DNA of 64,000 bases. Origin: Dipteris shenzhenensis. Lineage: Eukaryota > Polypodiophyta > Polypodiopsida > Gleicheniales. Shown here piece by piece: positions 1 to 10,739 of this stretch. Every line of letters starts with the position of its first letter. The first letter of the stretch is position 1. Both the position numbers and the translations under genes were made by a program. Where the stretch lies: NCBI GenBank assembly GCA_047967505.1, contig CM106541.1; one strand, written 5' to 3'. The notes under the pieces are model-generated. The model was not told the DNA's origin. It saw nothing but the letters and a program-made list of their open reading frames with translations, and did not search any database.

Positions 1-692
1 CTCCCTCTACTAATCCATTTCTTCTTAAACCCAGATTTCTTCGGATACCCATACTGGGTTCCGACCTGTGCAAACCCACTTGGCCTGCTGCCCTTGGCAT
101 CTTCATACTCCAGGGCTATGGCTATTGCATCATCTAACGTGTTCGCGTACTTAGTCCGAACTTCCATTTTTATCCGATCATTCAATCCAAATATGAAATC
201 TTTCACTTGGATTGATTGAGGCAAGGGTTCATCAACCTTCATTACGCTCTCTCGAAACTTATCAGAGTATTCTGCCACTGATAAATTTCTCTGACGGAGG
301 TTCCTATATTGATCCCAAGCTCGGGATGCTTCGTCAGGAGGTAAGAAGTGTTTCCTGAATTCTCTTTTAAACCCCTCCTAGGTAGTGGATGCTATACCAT
401 CTTTTTGTTGTTTAATCCCCCACCGATCCGCTACCTCACTAAACATGTGGGTGGCCTCGCGGATCTTCTTGATGTCATTTCTGATTTCACAAATGGCGAA
501 CGCCTCATCCCATTTGTGTAACCAGGTCTCAATGACATCAGAACTACGGTCGTTCATCCGACCAGAATACTTTTCCGGCCTGTAATTAGCAATATTTGGT
601 ACTTTAGCCTTCCTATGCTCGACCGTATGGACACTAGACTCCGGTTCCATTGGAGCCTTTCCCTTCTCCTCTCGAGAAGGTCTGGCAGACAT
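1..692 (-). pseudogene. Ty3/gypsy gag fragment, 3' part cut by window edge
   Basis: The capsid-type gag of a gypsy retrotransposon starts at the ATG at 692 and reads leftwards off the window. The translation has the usual plant gypsy gag layout: a Lys/Glu-rich N-terminus, a YRPEKYSGR motif, a WLHKWDEAF stretch, then a region containing REFRKHFLPPDE and RNLRQRNLSVAEYSDKF typical of the Retrotrans_gag domain. An in-frame TAG at 378-380 interrupts the frame, and the same frame stays open beyond it to position 1 (ending near KKSGFKKKWIS). The stop is consistent with TGG to TAG. Gag proteins of this class form the cytoplasmic virus-like particle. A primer-binding site lies about 1.3 kb upstream at 2001-2016, so this is the 5' portion of a minus-strand element. 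Protease and RT would lie beyond the left edge. Confidence 0.8.
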
Positions 693-2000
693 ACTATGTA
701 TCGCTCTCCTAAGTTAAGATTGCCCTGCATTGGCATGTAACTGCTGTGCTAATAACTGTTGCAAGGCATCCTCAAGCAATGCAATCCTGCCAGATAAGGT
801 ATGATCTACTGGGCGCGACACCTACTGGGTCGGCTGGACTCCTGACTCACCAGGGTCCCTCCTGGAAGCCCCTTCTTTTGCTTCCATTCAGGTCAATGGG
901 TGTTTTGTTTTGTTTTGTTTTTTTTTTTAAACACCGCTAGAAAACTGTATTTACAAACTGACGCAATTCAGTGTACTGACACTCTGACACAATTCCCTAT
1001 ACTAGGGAATTCCTGCAATCCCACATGCACACTGACTAGGCATCTGACACATGCATATCCCAAATAGCGCTTTTCCCTATACTAGGGAAATTCCTGCAAA
1101 CTAACTCTGACTGAAGCATACAGGCATAATCTCAAGCATAATCTGACCTTCCTATAGCATCGAACCCTCATGCAGACTAAATATTAACGAGACCCTCGTC
1201 ATGCAAGCGGAGCATCAACACAGAGTAAGATCGGGAAAAAAAAACACAGAATTGACGAAGGCCAAAGAAAGCTCCCTGGTCGTTCGCTCCTGCATAACGG
1301 CAAATGAAACGATCTTTGCAATCTCTCTGGTCTCCGTTGATTCCGAGTTCCGCTAGCTAATTCACAACGAATGATAGGCTCTATTCCTTCCAAAAGGATC
1401 ACAGGTCATCCAGACTGGATACACGCCTCAGCTCCATGAAGCAAATAATACGCTCTCTTTCACCAAACCGTGTCGCCAGGCCTCACCGAGTAAACGAAGC
1501 GATCTTCGAGGCCGTTAGCCGACTGGATATCCTCCCAGGGGACACCAAGGTCGCTTGCAATAACGTCCGCTTCAGATTTGCGCCCATGTGCAAAAGTTCG
1601 CCTTGATTCAGAATCGCCTTGTTCAGAACGTAATTGGCGAAATGTTCTCTGCGAAGTCTGCCCACTATTCCGCTGTCACTAACGAGACGATCTTTCTCTC
1701 TCTTGAATTTCGTCAATCACGGGCTATTTGTGTTGAAGGGTCTCCCCGTTCATGAGCTACTGTTAAGCCCACGAACAGTCACCTAACACACAACAAAATC
1801 CTGATAGCCAGTGCGGGAGGACCACCAAATAGTGATTCGTCACCCTTGTACACGACCGCTTTAGATTACGCTGCCATCACTAGTAGCGTGCGCTCTGCGT
1901 ACGCACTTCTCCGCCCTCCATGAACCATTCGTGCTCCTGCTCTCCGCTCATGATGCGCTTCACGTTCAGTCCAACCGCAGATCCCCTCTCTCACCTAGCC
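693..2000 (-). other. Gypsy 5' leader between primer site and gag
   Basis: This is the long untranslated leader of the minus-strand gypsy element. I see no convincing coding sequence. It contains a T-run near 905-928 and two copies of a short near-palindrome (TTCCCTATACTAGGGAA followed by TTCCTGCAA) at 993-1018 and 1073-1099. Confidence 0.5.
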
Positions 2001-2016
2001 TGGGCTCTGATACCAA
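2001..2016 (-). other. Primer-binding site, initiator-Met type
   Basis: The minus strand reads TTGGTATCAGAGCCCA, the usual tRNA-iMet-complementary site of plant LTR elements. The 5' LTR should begin just to the right (from about 2017), but I could not define its outer end and no TG...CA termini are clear. Confidence 0.6.
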
Positions 2017-3042
2017 TCGTTACACACTGACCACTAACTATAGACAGATCACGGGAGAAGCACCACTATCGTTCCACCCAGCCAACCTTGCTGAAAAACG
2101 AGAGAGAGCCAATAGAGAATTCGAAAACAAACACGTACGTGAGAGCTCATTCTCTTCTCTCTCTAGCTTCAACAAGCCCCATCTCCCTAGATGGATCTAG
2201 ATGCCACATGTCATCATCATAGGGCCTTCCTAATGCAACATTTCACCCCTCTCTAGGGATGCTTTAATATCCTTTGCCCCTAGGCACATTCCTTGCATTA
2301 GGCCCTTAGCCTTAGATCCACCTAGTCTGGTGCTATCAACCCTCACCTAGGACCTTGACATTAATTCCCTCCCGATCATTTACATGAAGCGCAAACAAAT
2401 AATTACAAACATAGATCCTTTAAGGGAAATGTCGACTGATTCTTCCGAGGTCATGCTACCTCGGCTAGAGCGTAACACACAGAGGAGGGCCAGAGCATGC
2501 ATGAAGAGGTTCAGTCCATTGCTGCTTTACTCAGAGGAAACCGATCGACCCAAGGTGTCACCCTAGATGCTGCTCATTGGATACAGAGGTCTCGGAGACC
2601 ACGACCCCCACGACAGGAGACAGCTCGACAACTACAGATATGTGACATCTTTGCTTCTTATCAGAGAGATACCACGACTCTTGGATATGTCCTTGGAGCT
2701 TTCGCACTGCCTACTAGAGTCTCCTGAGAGCTCTGAGAGTGTGCTGCTATTCTGTTGATTGTACTTTGTCTCATAGGCCCATGAGGCCTCCCGAAGACGT
2801 TAATTTAACTGTCTTTCTTTCTCTCTCTCTCTCTCTCTCTCTTCTCCTACTCATCCCTTCCTTCTACTATCTTTCCCTTCCTTCCCTCCTTCCCACTATT
2901 CTCCCCCTTTCTCCAGATCTGTCCCGTCACTTTCTCTACAGTCAAGATAAGCCTTATGGAAAGACTTCTTTCTCTCCATTCACGTATATTTGATGAGGAT
3001 TCCATGCTCACCCTTAGAAACTTCACCTTATTTCAGTGCTTC
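2017..3042. other. Probable decayed LTR and unassigned sequence
   Basis: The first several hundred bases are probably the 5' LTR of the gypsy fragment by position. The rest is unassigned. A CT microsatellite occupies about 2820-2842 and is followed by a polypyrimidine tract to about 2920. Short open frames here resemble nothing I recognise. Confidence 0.3.
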
Positions 3043-3590
3043 TTAAGGGTTTAGCTCAGTAAGAGTTTCATCCTTATCAATAAAGAATCCCTTGTCCTTC
3101 GCAATAAAATCGAGAGTAACCTTGACCTGGTCAAGAGAATAATTATCACTTGTAAGAAAAGTAAAAATCTCTCCTCTTTCTTTTTGTGAGAGAGACTTTG
3201 GATAATGTTGGAAGCCACCAACGATGTGAGGAGCAGGTTGAAGCACAATATGCAGACGGGGCTAAAGAGAAACCATGTTTTACCAATTCAAAGATCTCAA
3301 TAAAGAATCTCTTGCCCTTCTATACCTATCTTTGCAATAAGATCAAGAGTAACCTTCACCTGGTCAAGAGAGCAATAATTATCATCTATTAAACAAAAGT
3401 AAAAATCATCTGCATAGTGTGCTTCAACCTGCTCCTTCCAATCATCAGTGGGTCCAATGGATTACGGGAACCATGTTTGACCAATTCAAATATCTCAAAA
3501 AAAATCTCATTCCCATCGTCAAAAATCTTTATGTATTTGAGCCATTTCAATCACATCTCAAGAAGTAAAATGTAACCAAAGATTATGGAA
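3043..3590 (-). pseudogene. Rearranged duplicated coding remnant, unrecognised family
   Basis: Two related segments (about 3078-3175 and 3298-3412) both translate on the minus strand to a sequence containing SLDQVKVTLD(F/L)IAK. The right copy also reads upstream as DDWKEQVEAHYADDFYFC and, in a shifted frame, ELVKHGSRNPLDPL. A 27-bp block at 3230-3256 recurs inverted at about 3410-3437, and a block at about 3271-3310 recurs directly at about 3468-3510. The pattern suggests one ancestral coding region that was duplicated, partly inverted and frameshifted. I do not recognise the protein. It could be a transposon-encoded protein or a gene fragment. Confidence 0.4.
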
Positions 3591-3599
3591 TGATTCCTT

Positions 3600-4564
3600 T
3601 AACGAGGAACTTACGCACTGCCTCCTCACCATTGATCTTTAGATTTCTCATTTGCACAAAAGATGTTGTTGTGCATGAATCGTGTAGCTAGGGCAGCGGG
3701 CTTCAGCTATAATCTTATATGCAGTATGAAGAATAATTCCTGCAGACAGTAGCGGACAGGGCTTGGACAAGTAACTGGTCAGCTTAGGTTGAAACATGTA
3801 AGGCTCGTCAGAAGAAGAGGGGGAAAAGCTGTCTCATACTCCACTCTGACCAGGAGACACAGATACCTACATGGCCCATCAAGCCCATCAAAAGAGAGCC
3901 AAATCCATGAGGCCAGTCACCAACAAGCAAGTATGCCTGTTCAACCCAGCAGGAGGAGGAGCCAGTATACCAGCTATGAGATCCAATCAGCTAGATATTG
4001 GCTGCTTCCCATCACAAGGTGACAGAAGAAAAAGCCAGCAAGACACGACTGCACGACAGGTGAGGGAAAAGAATATAGTCCAGTTCAATGTTGAGGTTGA
4101 AACAGAAGCGGGCAGCAAGTTAAGCACTATAAAGCTCCCAGCAACACAAATTTCGAAGCGAAACCAAAAATGTTGCAAGAGACAGGTTTGCAATCCCAGC
4201 AGCATACAACAAGTCAAATGCAGAAGCAAAGCAGCAATGCCAATGCAGCCAGTATATGAACCAATGTGAGGTACGTGCAAAGTCTCATCGTATATTTCTC
4301 ATTTGTTTAAAAGGGTACACGTGCTCATATATTGACTTGAAAACAGGCGACAGAATAAATGTGTCGATACATTGGGTAGAAATTTGAGGAAGCAATAAAA
4401 TTTAGGAATTAAATGTCTTTTCCAATTTCTTTTGGAAAAGACATACAACCACAGGTTATTTATTGCTCAAGGTCCTCTTACATGTAGCAAATTGAATGAT
4501 GTAAAATCCTGTTATACGCAAAGATGATTGTCCCAGAAAAATCCATGCATTCACAAATGTATAC
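3600..4564. other. No supported gene; start of intron after exon 4
   Basis: The part just left of 4565 is the intron following exon 4 of the NERD gene. A 132-codon plus-strand open frame at 3871-4269 has no recognisable motif. A TATA-like CACTATAAAGC near 4125-4135 on the plus strand could belong to an old LTR, but I found no partner copy. Confidence 0.3.
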
Positions 4565-4680
4565 CTGCACTCGGGATTTACAAGCACCACCTTGTACTGA
4601 AGAAACGATAAGGGCAATGTCAGTCCTCTTCGTAAGATATAGTCCTCCAACACAAGAGCCCGTTGTTGTGTCTCCTCAAC
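4565..4680 (-). CDS. NERD-domain protein gene, exon 4
   Basis: This 116-bp exon encodes the C-terminal half of a NERD (nuclease-related) domain. It is bounded by a strong acceptor (TCTATTCCAG, then GTTGAGG) and a donor after GAGTGCAG (GTATAC). It begins in phase 0, exactly where exon 3 (ending at 26682) stops, so HPNI continues into VEETQQRALVLEDYILRRG. Plant NERD proteins have the same order here: a HPnPVEE-like junction, a helix resembling QAxxLExYLxxRG, then LPxxxLxxKVVLxNP, seen here as LPLSFLQYKVVLVNPEC. The exon ends two bases into a codon, so at least one more exon follows, which I could not find in 1-4564. NERD proteins belong to the PD-(D/E)xK nuclease-like fold and their plant roles are poorly known. 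The exon looks intact. Confidence 0.85.
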
Positions 4681-6194
4681 CTGGAATAGACATGTTGTTT
4701 ATCTGATGGTCCGGAAGTACAAAAACAGACATCATCATCCAAATATCCACAATCTTTTTGCCAGATTTTCCATCTTTCTGCTAAAGTAAAATTTATAGCT
4801 GAAGCCCGAAACTGCTTTATGAACATTCTGTACACCAGAATGCCGAAGCCTTTAACCTACTTGTTGTGAGCCTACATAATCTGCTCATTTATCAGAAACT
4901 CTAGACACAATCCTGTCAAACTACAGCTGCACCTACATCATCATTGCACCATGACGGTTTGCTGTATCAATGAGAATTGCACATACAGCAGTGGATGATA
5001 CACCCCCTTTTGATTGACACTTCAGATCTCAGCAAGAGACTAGCGATGCTAGAAATCTTTTAGTTAAATTACTTCCAAGGTAGGACTCTTCCAGATTTGA
5101 CCTTACGATGCTAGTGCAAGGATGTTTGACCTACATATACTATACAGTGATCACATGCCCTGCCTAGCTCAAGTGTAGCACAGTCACTCATGAAAACCAG
5201 ATGTCTCATTCAAGAAGCCAACTAAAAGACCATCCCATATTATAAGACAACAAACTAAACCCTCAACCTCTACAATGGCCACATGGCCTACTCTTTCCTT
5301 AAGGTCCTCATCTACTTCCAGATATACACACTGTAGTTTGTTAGGGTCCTTCTTACGTTGGGCATGTGATCTATCCTATCTTTACATAAAAAGAGCCATG
5401 CATCTATGATCTTTGTATAAGCCTTTGAGTCCCTCCTAAAAATCTGATGGATTCACGATTTAACTTTATAGTGGGATGAAGAGAGGAAAAGGGGATGGGA
5501 ACTTGTGAGTACCCAATGGCCCTTAGTTTCTATTAATTCATATCAATGGCTCCAAGGATCATCCCTTGGCATGCTTCAATATTTAGTCTATGCAATGAAA
5601 CCTTGACTTGTCCTATGACAGACCTTTGACACGTGTATCTTAGATATCCATGTCTCTAGATGAAACCATCTTCTGTGATCCAGAGAAAGTGTCAGGTGAG
5701 TAGAACAGCTTGACCCAAGTATGTGAGTGCATAGTTGCAAAAGGTCCAAGGGATGTTCTCGTTCTCCTACCTAGACAAGCACATTGTTGGGTCATCCAAG
5801 CCAAGCATCTTGCACTTGTTTCAGCCAGGAAATTCACAAAAACAGCATATGGGAACATTGCAATTTGCTAGAAACAGTCCCAGATCAATTATGAATTGAT
5901 CCAGGGTCCTATTTCTGTGATCTAGTCACATCTAAGCACCATCTAGCTTCTTTTGGTTGACCTTTTTCATTTCGGGCCACAGATATCTACTCCTATTTCA
6001 AAACTCCTTCCAATCACTTTGGGTTGATAATCTTGGGTTTTGACACCATCTGGGTTCTCGTTGCTTAACTATTTTATTGCTGAGCTGAGTTGAGCCAGTG
6101 GATTAGGATTTGTTGAAGGGATTTCCAATGTATTCACTTGTGGGAATTGAATTCTAACTCTTCAAACGTGGGCAATGATTGTTATAGTGCTTTT

Positions 6195-6424
6195 TGTTGA
6201 GGATTCATCTCAACATCATGTTCAATATTGTGCATAGCACTAACACAAAAGAGTGCTAAAAAGGAAAGGGTTGGAAACCCTAACCCTAACCCTAAAGGGG
6301 TTTGTATATATTCATTATTCTCAACTAAATCTAGTGTACAGTTAGTCATTTGTGGTGTACTCTCTAGCTGTGCCCTCTCTCATCATTTCCACTCTTCTCC
6401 TCTCCCCTCTCCATATTTGTTCGT
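6195..6424 (+). repeat. Probable LTR of a copia-type element
   Basis: The segment starts TGTTGAGG and ends just before a primer site, TGGTATCAGAGC at 6425-6436, as a 5' LTR should. It carries three CCCTAA units with a trailing A at about 6277-6300, resembling plant telomere repeat. The expected terminal CA reads CG. I found no second copy, so it may be the 5' LTR of a broken element or belong to the copia fragment that follows. Sequence to 7100 looks like untranslated leader. Confidence 0.45.
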
Positions 6425-6436
6425 GGTATCAGAGCT
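6425..6436 (+). other. Primer-binding site, initiator-Met type
   Basis: TGGTATCAGAGC directly follows the probable LTR ending at 6424. Confidence 0.6.
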
Positions 6437-7280
6437 CCCTTGCCTTTCATTGAGGCATCGCGATCCGTGTGGGAGAGTGAGAGATTGTGAGATTGAGTGT
6501 TCTCTTCCGTGAGAGACTTCTGTTCATTTCTTTGAGAAATTCCGTTCTTGAGCATTGAGAGGAATTTGTGTTTATTGAGAGAGATATCATTCCATCCATT
6601 CTCATTCTGTTGAGAGATTGTGTGAAAGAGAGAGATCTTTCATTCATGATGTTTGAGAGAGGGAGAGATCTCTATTAGAAATTGAAACAGAGAGATGCTT
6701 TGAGCAAACCTCGACTATAAATTCTCCATCTTGTGAGACTTTGTGTGAGAGAAAGAGCTTTGGAGCACGCTACAACAACCTCAACTCCTCGCAGTTAGGT
6801 CCTACTTCAACACAAAGGCGACCCAAGACAAAGCATCTACTCAACCAAGCTAGCCAACCACTATTTCAGCCTATACAACAACGGGCAAGCAACAGCAACC
6901 ACGAGCTGCATAATGGCTCCAGCCCTGCAACGCAGCAAGTAACAAGCCTAGCGGCTCCCAGCGACTTCTACGACCTACCTAGTCTTCATGCAAAGCTACT
7001 TCAACGATACCCACTTCTTCAACACTCGTCGGTCTTCGGAATATGTATCTTGCATGTGAGGATATCTAAAATAGTATACCTTGACATTTATTTGTAGACA
7101 CATACAATGATATGGTGGTGTAGGATAGACTAGGACTTAGTTTATTTTGGTGTGTAGTACTTGGATACTATATACACCAAGTACTTGTACTTCATTATCA
7201 TTGAGCATTCTATTGGAGTTCGTGTGTGACCACTTTTTGCTCACTTGAGTTCACAACCTTTCTCCATTTGTTCCTTCATG

Positions 7281-7295
7281 TGGTATCAGAGCCAC
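7281..7295 (+). other. Second primer-binding site, upstream of copia fragment A
   Basis: TGGTATCAGAGCCAC lies 785 bp upstream of the gag ATG at 8066 and is preceded by TTCCTTCATG, so an LTR probably ends at about 7278. The LTR start is uncertain; TGTAGGATAGACT near 7118 is one candidate. Two primer sites within 860 bp suggest one element inserted into the leader of another. Confidence 0.55.
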
Positions 7296-7741
7296 ACTCA
7301 CTAGCACCCGGTTCCTGTCTTGCTTCTCGTCACCAAGCAAGTTCTCCGGCGTCAGTGTGTTGCCTCTACTTCCATCCTGCTTCCTGCTCCAATCTGGGGT
7401 TGACGCTCAACTCCAGCCCGCATTGCTCGTCAAGCACTCTGAACTAGCAGCTCGTTTCGGCCCTGTGGCATCCCACCCGTCCGTACAATTTTGTACTAAA
7501 ATTCATATTGCTGCTCGTTGTGCCCGTATAGCCTGCATATTTTGGCCGTACAACCCGTTGTACATCTGTCGTACACTCTGCGCATTTTGCGCCGTACAAA
7601 TCAGTACATAAATTTGTACAGCTTACCGTCTGAAATTTTCGTACCTACTCATCCATATTGTTGCAGCCCGGTGACCCGTGCACTTTGCTCCGGCTTGTGC
7701 ATTCTGTTCCACTCTGTTTGTGTGTTGTTCCAGCCCGTGCA

Positions 7742-7855
7742 CTTTTATGGCGTACAGGTTTCTTTGGCGTATAGCTTTTCTTTGGCGTATAGGATACAAC
7801 TTTTCTTTGACGTACAGTTTTTTCTTTGGCGTACAGCTTTTCTGGCTTCTGGTGT
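7742..7855 (+). repeat. Short tandem repeats in copia leader
   Basis: About five imperfect units of roughly 20 bp, built on TTTCTTTGGCGTACAG, lie in the untranslated leader of copia fragment A. GTAC-centred motifs are also frequent upstream (7480-7620). Confidence 0.6.
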
Positions 7856-8065
7856 AAAGGTGCATTTGGGAATTTTTTGGTGAGCCCACAGGCACACATT
7901 TGCACTTGAGGTGCATTCAGTTGGTTGATTGCAGAGCAGTCTGTTCCACTTTGCAGTGTTTAATCCATACGTGCAGTGATTGCACAGAGCAGTCAGAGGC
8001 ACTTCCGTTCAATTGCATTCTTCTTTGCAGGTACATTTGCAGTCAGTGTTGTTTTTACAGACAAG

Positions 8066-9922
8066 ATGTCTCAGAATGAGAGATTTGGTATTATGATGAT
8101 CGAGGGTGATAAGTTGGAAGGATCCAACTATGCCTTGTGGTCATTCATGCTCAAGAACATTTTGGTTGGCAAGAACTTATGAGATATTGTGAATGGTGAT
8201 GAGACTAGGCCTGTTGCATCCAGCACATCCTCTACCACCACTTCTACTGCTCCTGCCACAGGTTCTACTACTTCTGTCACTACTTCTACTACCCCTCTAT
8301 CTCCAGCAATTTTGGAGAAGCTGGAGAAGTTTGATCGTAGAAATGCCCAAGCTTTGTTCTTGATTGCCTCATCAGTAAAGAGGCACATTATGACAACCAT
8401 TAAATCATGCAAAGATCCAAAGGATGCGTGAGAAAGTTGGCAAACATGTATCATGTCAAGAATGAGGCAAGGGTCATAGCATTGACCAATAAGCTCAAGG
8501 AGCAGAAGATGCAAGAAGGTCAGACAATCATAGAGCACATTACAAAGATCATTGATCTTAGAGATCAGCTAGCAAGTGTTGATGAGAAAATAGATGACAA
8601 GAAATTAGTCTCTCTCTCTCAACAGCTTGGCTCCCTCTTATGGCACATTTGTTACCTCTTTGGATATTATGCTCAGGGCTTACCTCTTTGGATATTATGC
8701 TCAGGGCAGCCCCTCTCTCGTTCGATGAGCTAGTTGGGTGGTTGTTACAAGAAGAAGAGAGGACCTCCAATTTTGCCTATTCTTTCCATCAAGGTGAGCA
8801 AGCACTTGCCACCCAAGGAAAGGACAAATTTCAGCAAAAGGGAGGTCATTTTCAGGATAAGAACAGCCATACATATCAGCCCAAGAATGGGGGGAATGCA
8901 AGTACAAATCAGGGTCCTAAGGTGAACAAGGGCAGACGCAATTATTGTAAACAGCCAGGTCATTTTATTGCATAGTGTCAGAAAAGGATTGCTAATGAGT
9001 AGAAAAGGCACAAGCAGTAATTTTGTTGCACCAGCTGAAAATGCAAATGCTCCACCACATGAACACTTTGCACAAGAGGACAAAGATTTTGTATTTGCTG
9101 CAATTCAAGACAGCTTTGATGCCAGGGGGGATCCTAGTGCACATGCTCAGTTTCTTTTGCTGCCATTGATAAATGGTATTTGGATAGTGGTGCTACTAAG
9201 CACATGACTCCTAGAAAGGAGTGGTTTGAGGAAATCTCACCTATTCATGGCAAGCAGGTTACATGTGCAATGATGCATCACAGGACATCACAGGAGTGGG
9301 AGATATTTCCATCCTTTTGGATTCAGGCAATAAAAAATGCATCCGTAATGTTTGGTATGTCCCAGATTTGAGAAAGAATTTAATTTCAGTTTCTTCTATT
9401 GCCCATGATCAACACATGCTTGTTGAGTTTCAAGATGATCAATGCAGGATCAAGGATCCCAAGAAAGGGTATGAAATTGTGGCAACAAGTACTTATGGTA
9501 AAGGGCTATACGAGCTTGATGCTCAGCCCTATGTTCAGCAAGCTTTGGCTGTCTCACTTTCTTCTCCCAGTGATTTATGGCATGCCAAGTTTGGCCATGT
9601 TCATCATAGGGCATTAACCTACTTGTACAACAATGAAATGGTTCATGGAATGCCAAAATTACAGCAGCCAGATCATGAAGTGTGTGAAGGGTGTGCTCTT
9701 GGGAAAAAGCCACTAGAGTTTTGCAGATTATACGTAGTGATGTATGTTGTCCCATGAATGTGACAATGCATAGAGGGGCAAGGTATTTTGTTACCTTCAT
9801 TGATGACTATTCTAGATTCACATGGCCTTTCCTCATGAAGACTAAATCTGAAGTGTTTTATTGGTTCAAGAGTTGAAAGCCTTGGCTGAGAACCAAACCA
9901 ATTTCAGGATACAAACATTTTG
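8066..9922 (+). pseudogene. Ty1/copia fragment A: gag, protease, part of integrase
   Basis: This is a decayed copia polyprotein gene. It starts MSQNERFGIMMIEGDK at the ATG at 8066, with the copia gag pattern LEGSNYALW. It breaks at once: a TGA at 8179-8181 stands where relatives have Trp. A 28-bp perfect tandem duplication follows (8652-8707). The zinc knuckle is damaged (RNYCKQPGHF, first Cys lost, internal TAG). A protease segment (SGATKHMTP) and the GAG-pre-integrase region (LWHAKFGHVHHRAL) are readable in shifted frames. The integrase core starts (RYFVTFIDDYSRFTW) and then stops near 9922. RT and RNase H are absent. It is the same family as fragment B (10740-13930), which faces it in opposite orientation. 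It lies within intron 3 of the NERD gene, antisense to that transcript. Confidence 0.8.
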
Positions 9923-10739
9923 TTCATCCGGATGCTCCCTGATGGTGCCTCTATCCTGGGAGGGCCAGCCCCTTCAAGAGGTGCAGTGGGACCCAGAAGA
10001 GTAGTTATGGCGGCTCAACTAAGCCACACAAAGAGTGGACAAAGGTGGCTTCTTTTCTTAAAGACACAAATAAGGTGACATATCCAGATGGAGCTATCAG
10101 AGTGGACCCCTTCACAAGAGAGAAATTGGGCTGAGCAACGGCTTCTTCTCTTACAGACACAGATAAGGTGACAGATCCAGATGGAGATATCAGAGTGTTG
10201 AGATATCAGAGTGTTCACAAGAGAGAAATTGGGCTGAGCAACAGGTCCCCAAAAGGTCAGATCCAAATTCTCAATGGGTTCATGGTCTAGCCTACGGCCA
10301 CGGAAGTTCTCTTCTTTCTTTTGGCTTGGTCGCCCACGGCGGTCTACCCATAGGTCCTTGGCTGGAGCAAATGTGGGTGGATGGACGTTGCCACCGCTGC
10401 AGGGATAGAGTTCTAGAGACATACCACAGTGCTTATGGAGCTGCCCTAGTGCTTGGCGGATCTAGTTGGGATCCCATGATTGTGGCTCGGATACAAAGGA
10501 TCCAATGGGACTTCACTTCAGGAATGGCGGCCTAGCTGACTGAGGAAGGCCATGCCTTCCACATTAACAAGGTCTCCCCAGCCTACGGGATACATGAGCA
10601 AAGCATTCATTGGATTGAGCTACATGAGGCGACCCCACCCACTTGACAACGTCCTCTCTCTTCTCCAAAGGATGGCGTGCAGGAGACCGTGGCCAGCATC
10701 ACAACGTGGAACATATGTAGGAACAAAGTGGAGACAGGA
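9923..10739. repeat. Unassigned spacer with a tandem duplication of about 90 bp
   Basis: This separates the two opposed copia fragments. Two consecutive related units, about 10061-10155 and 10156-10246, share TAAGGTGACA(T/G)ATCCAGATG and AGAGAGAAATTGGGCTGAGC. No recognisable protein is encoded. Confidence 0.5.

Noticed and set aside
3043-3246. Minus-strand frame with FLTSDNYSLDQVK as exon 5 of the NERD gene
   Set aside because: It is duplicated nearby, has no suitable acceptor and does not resemble the C-terminal part of NERD proteins.
3871-4269. 132-codon plus-strand open frame
   Set aside because: No motif, no splice or promoter support, and it lies in the intron next to exon 4. Probably chance.
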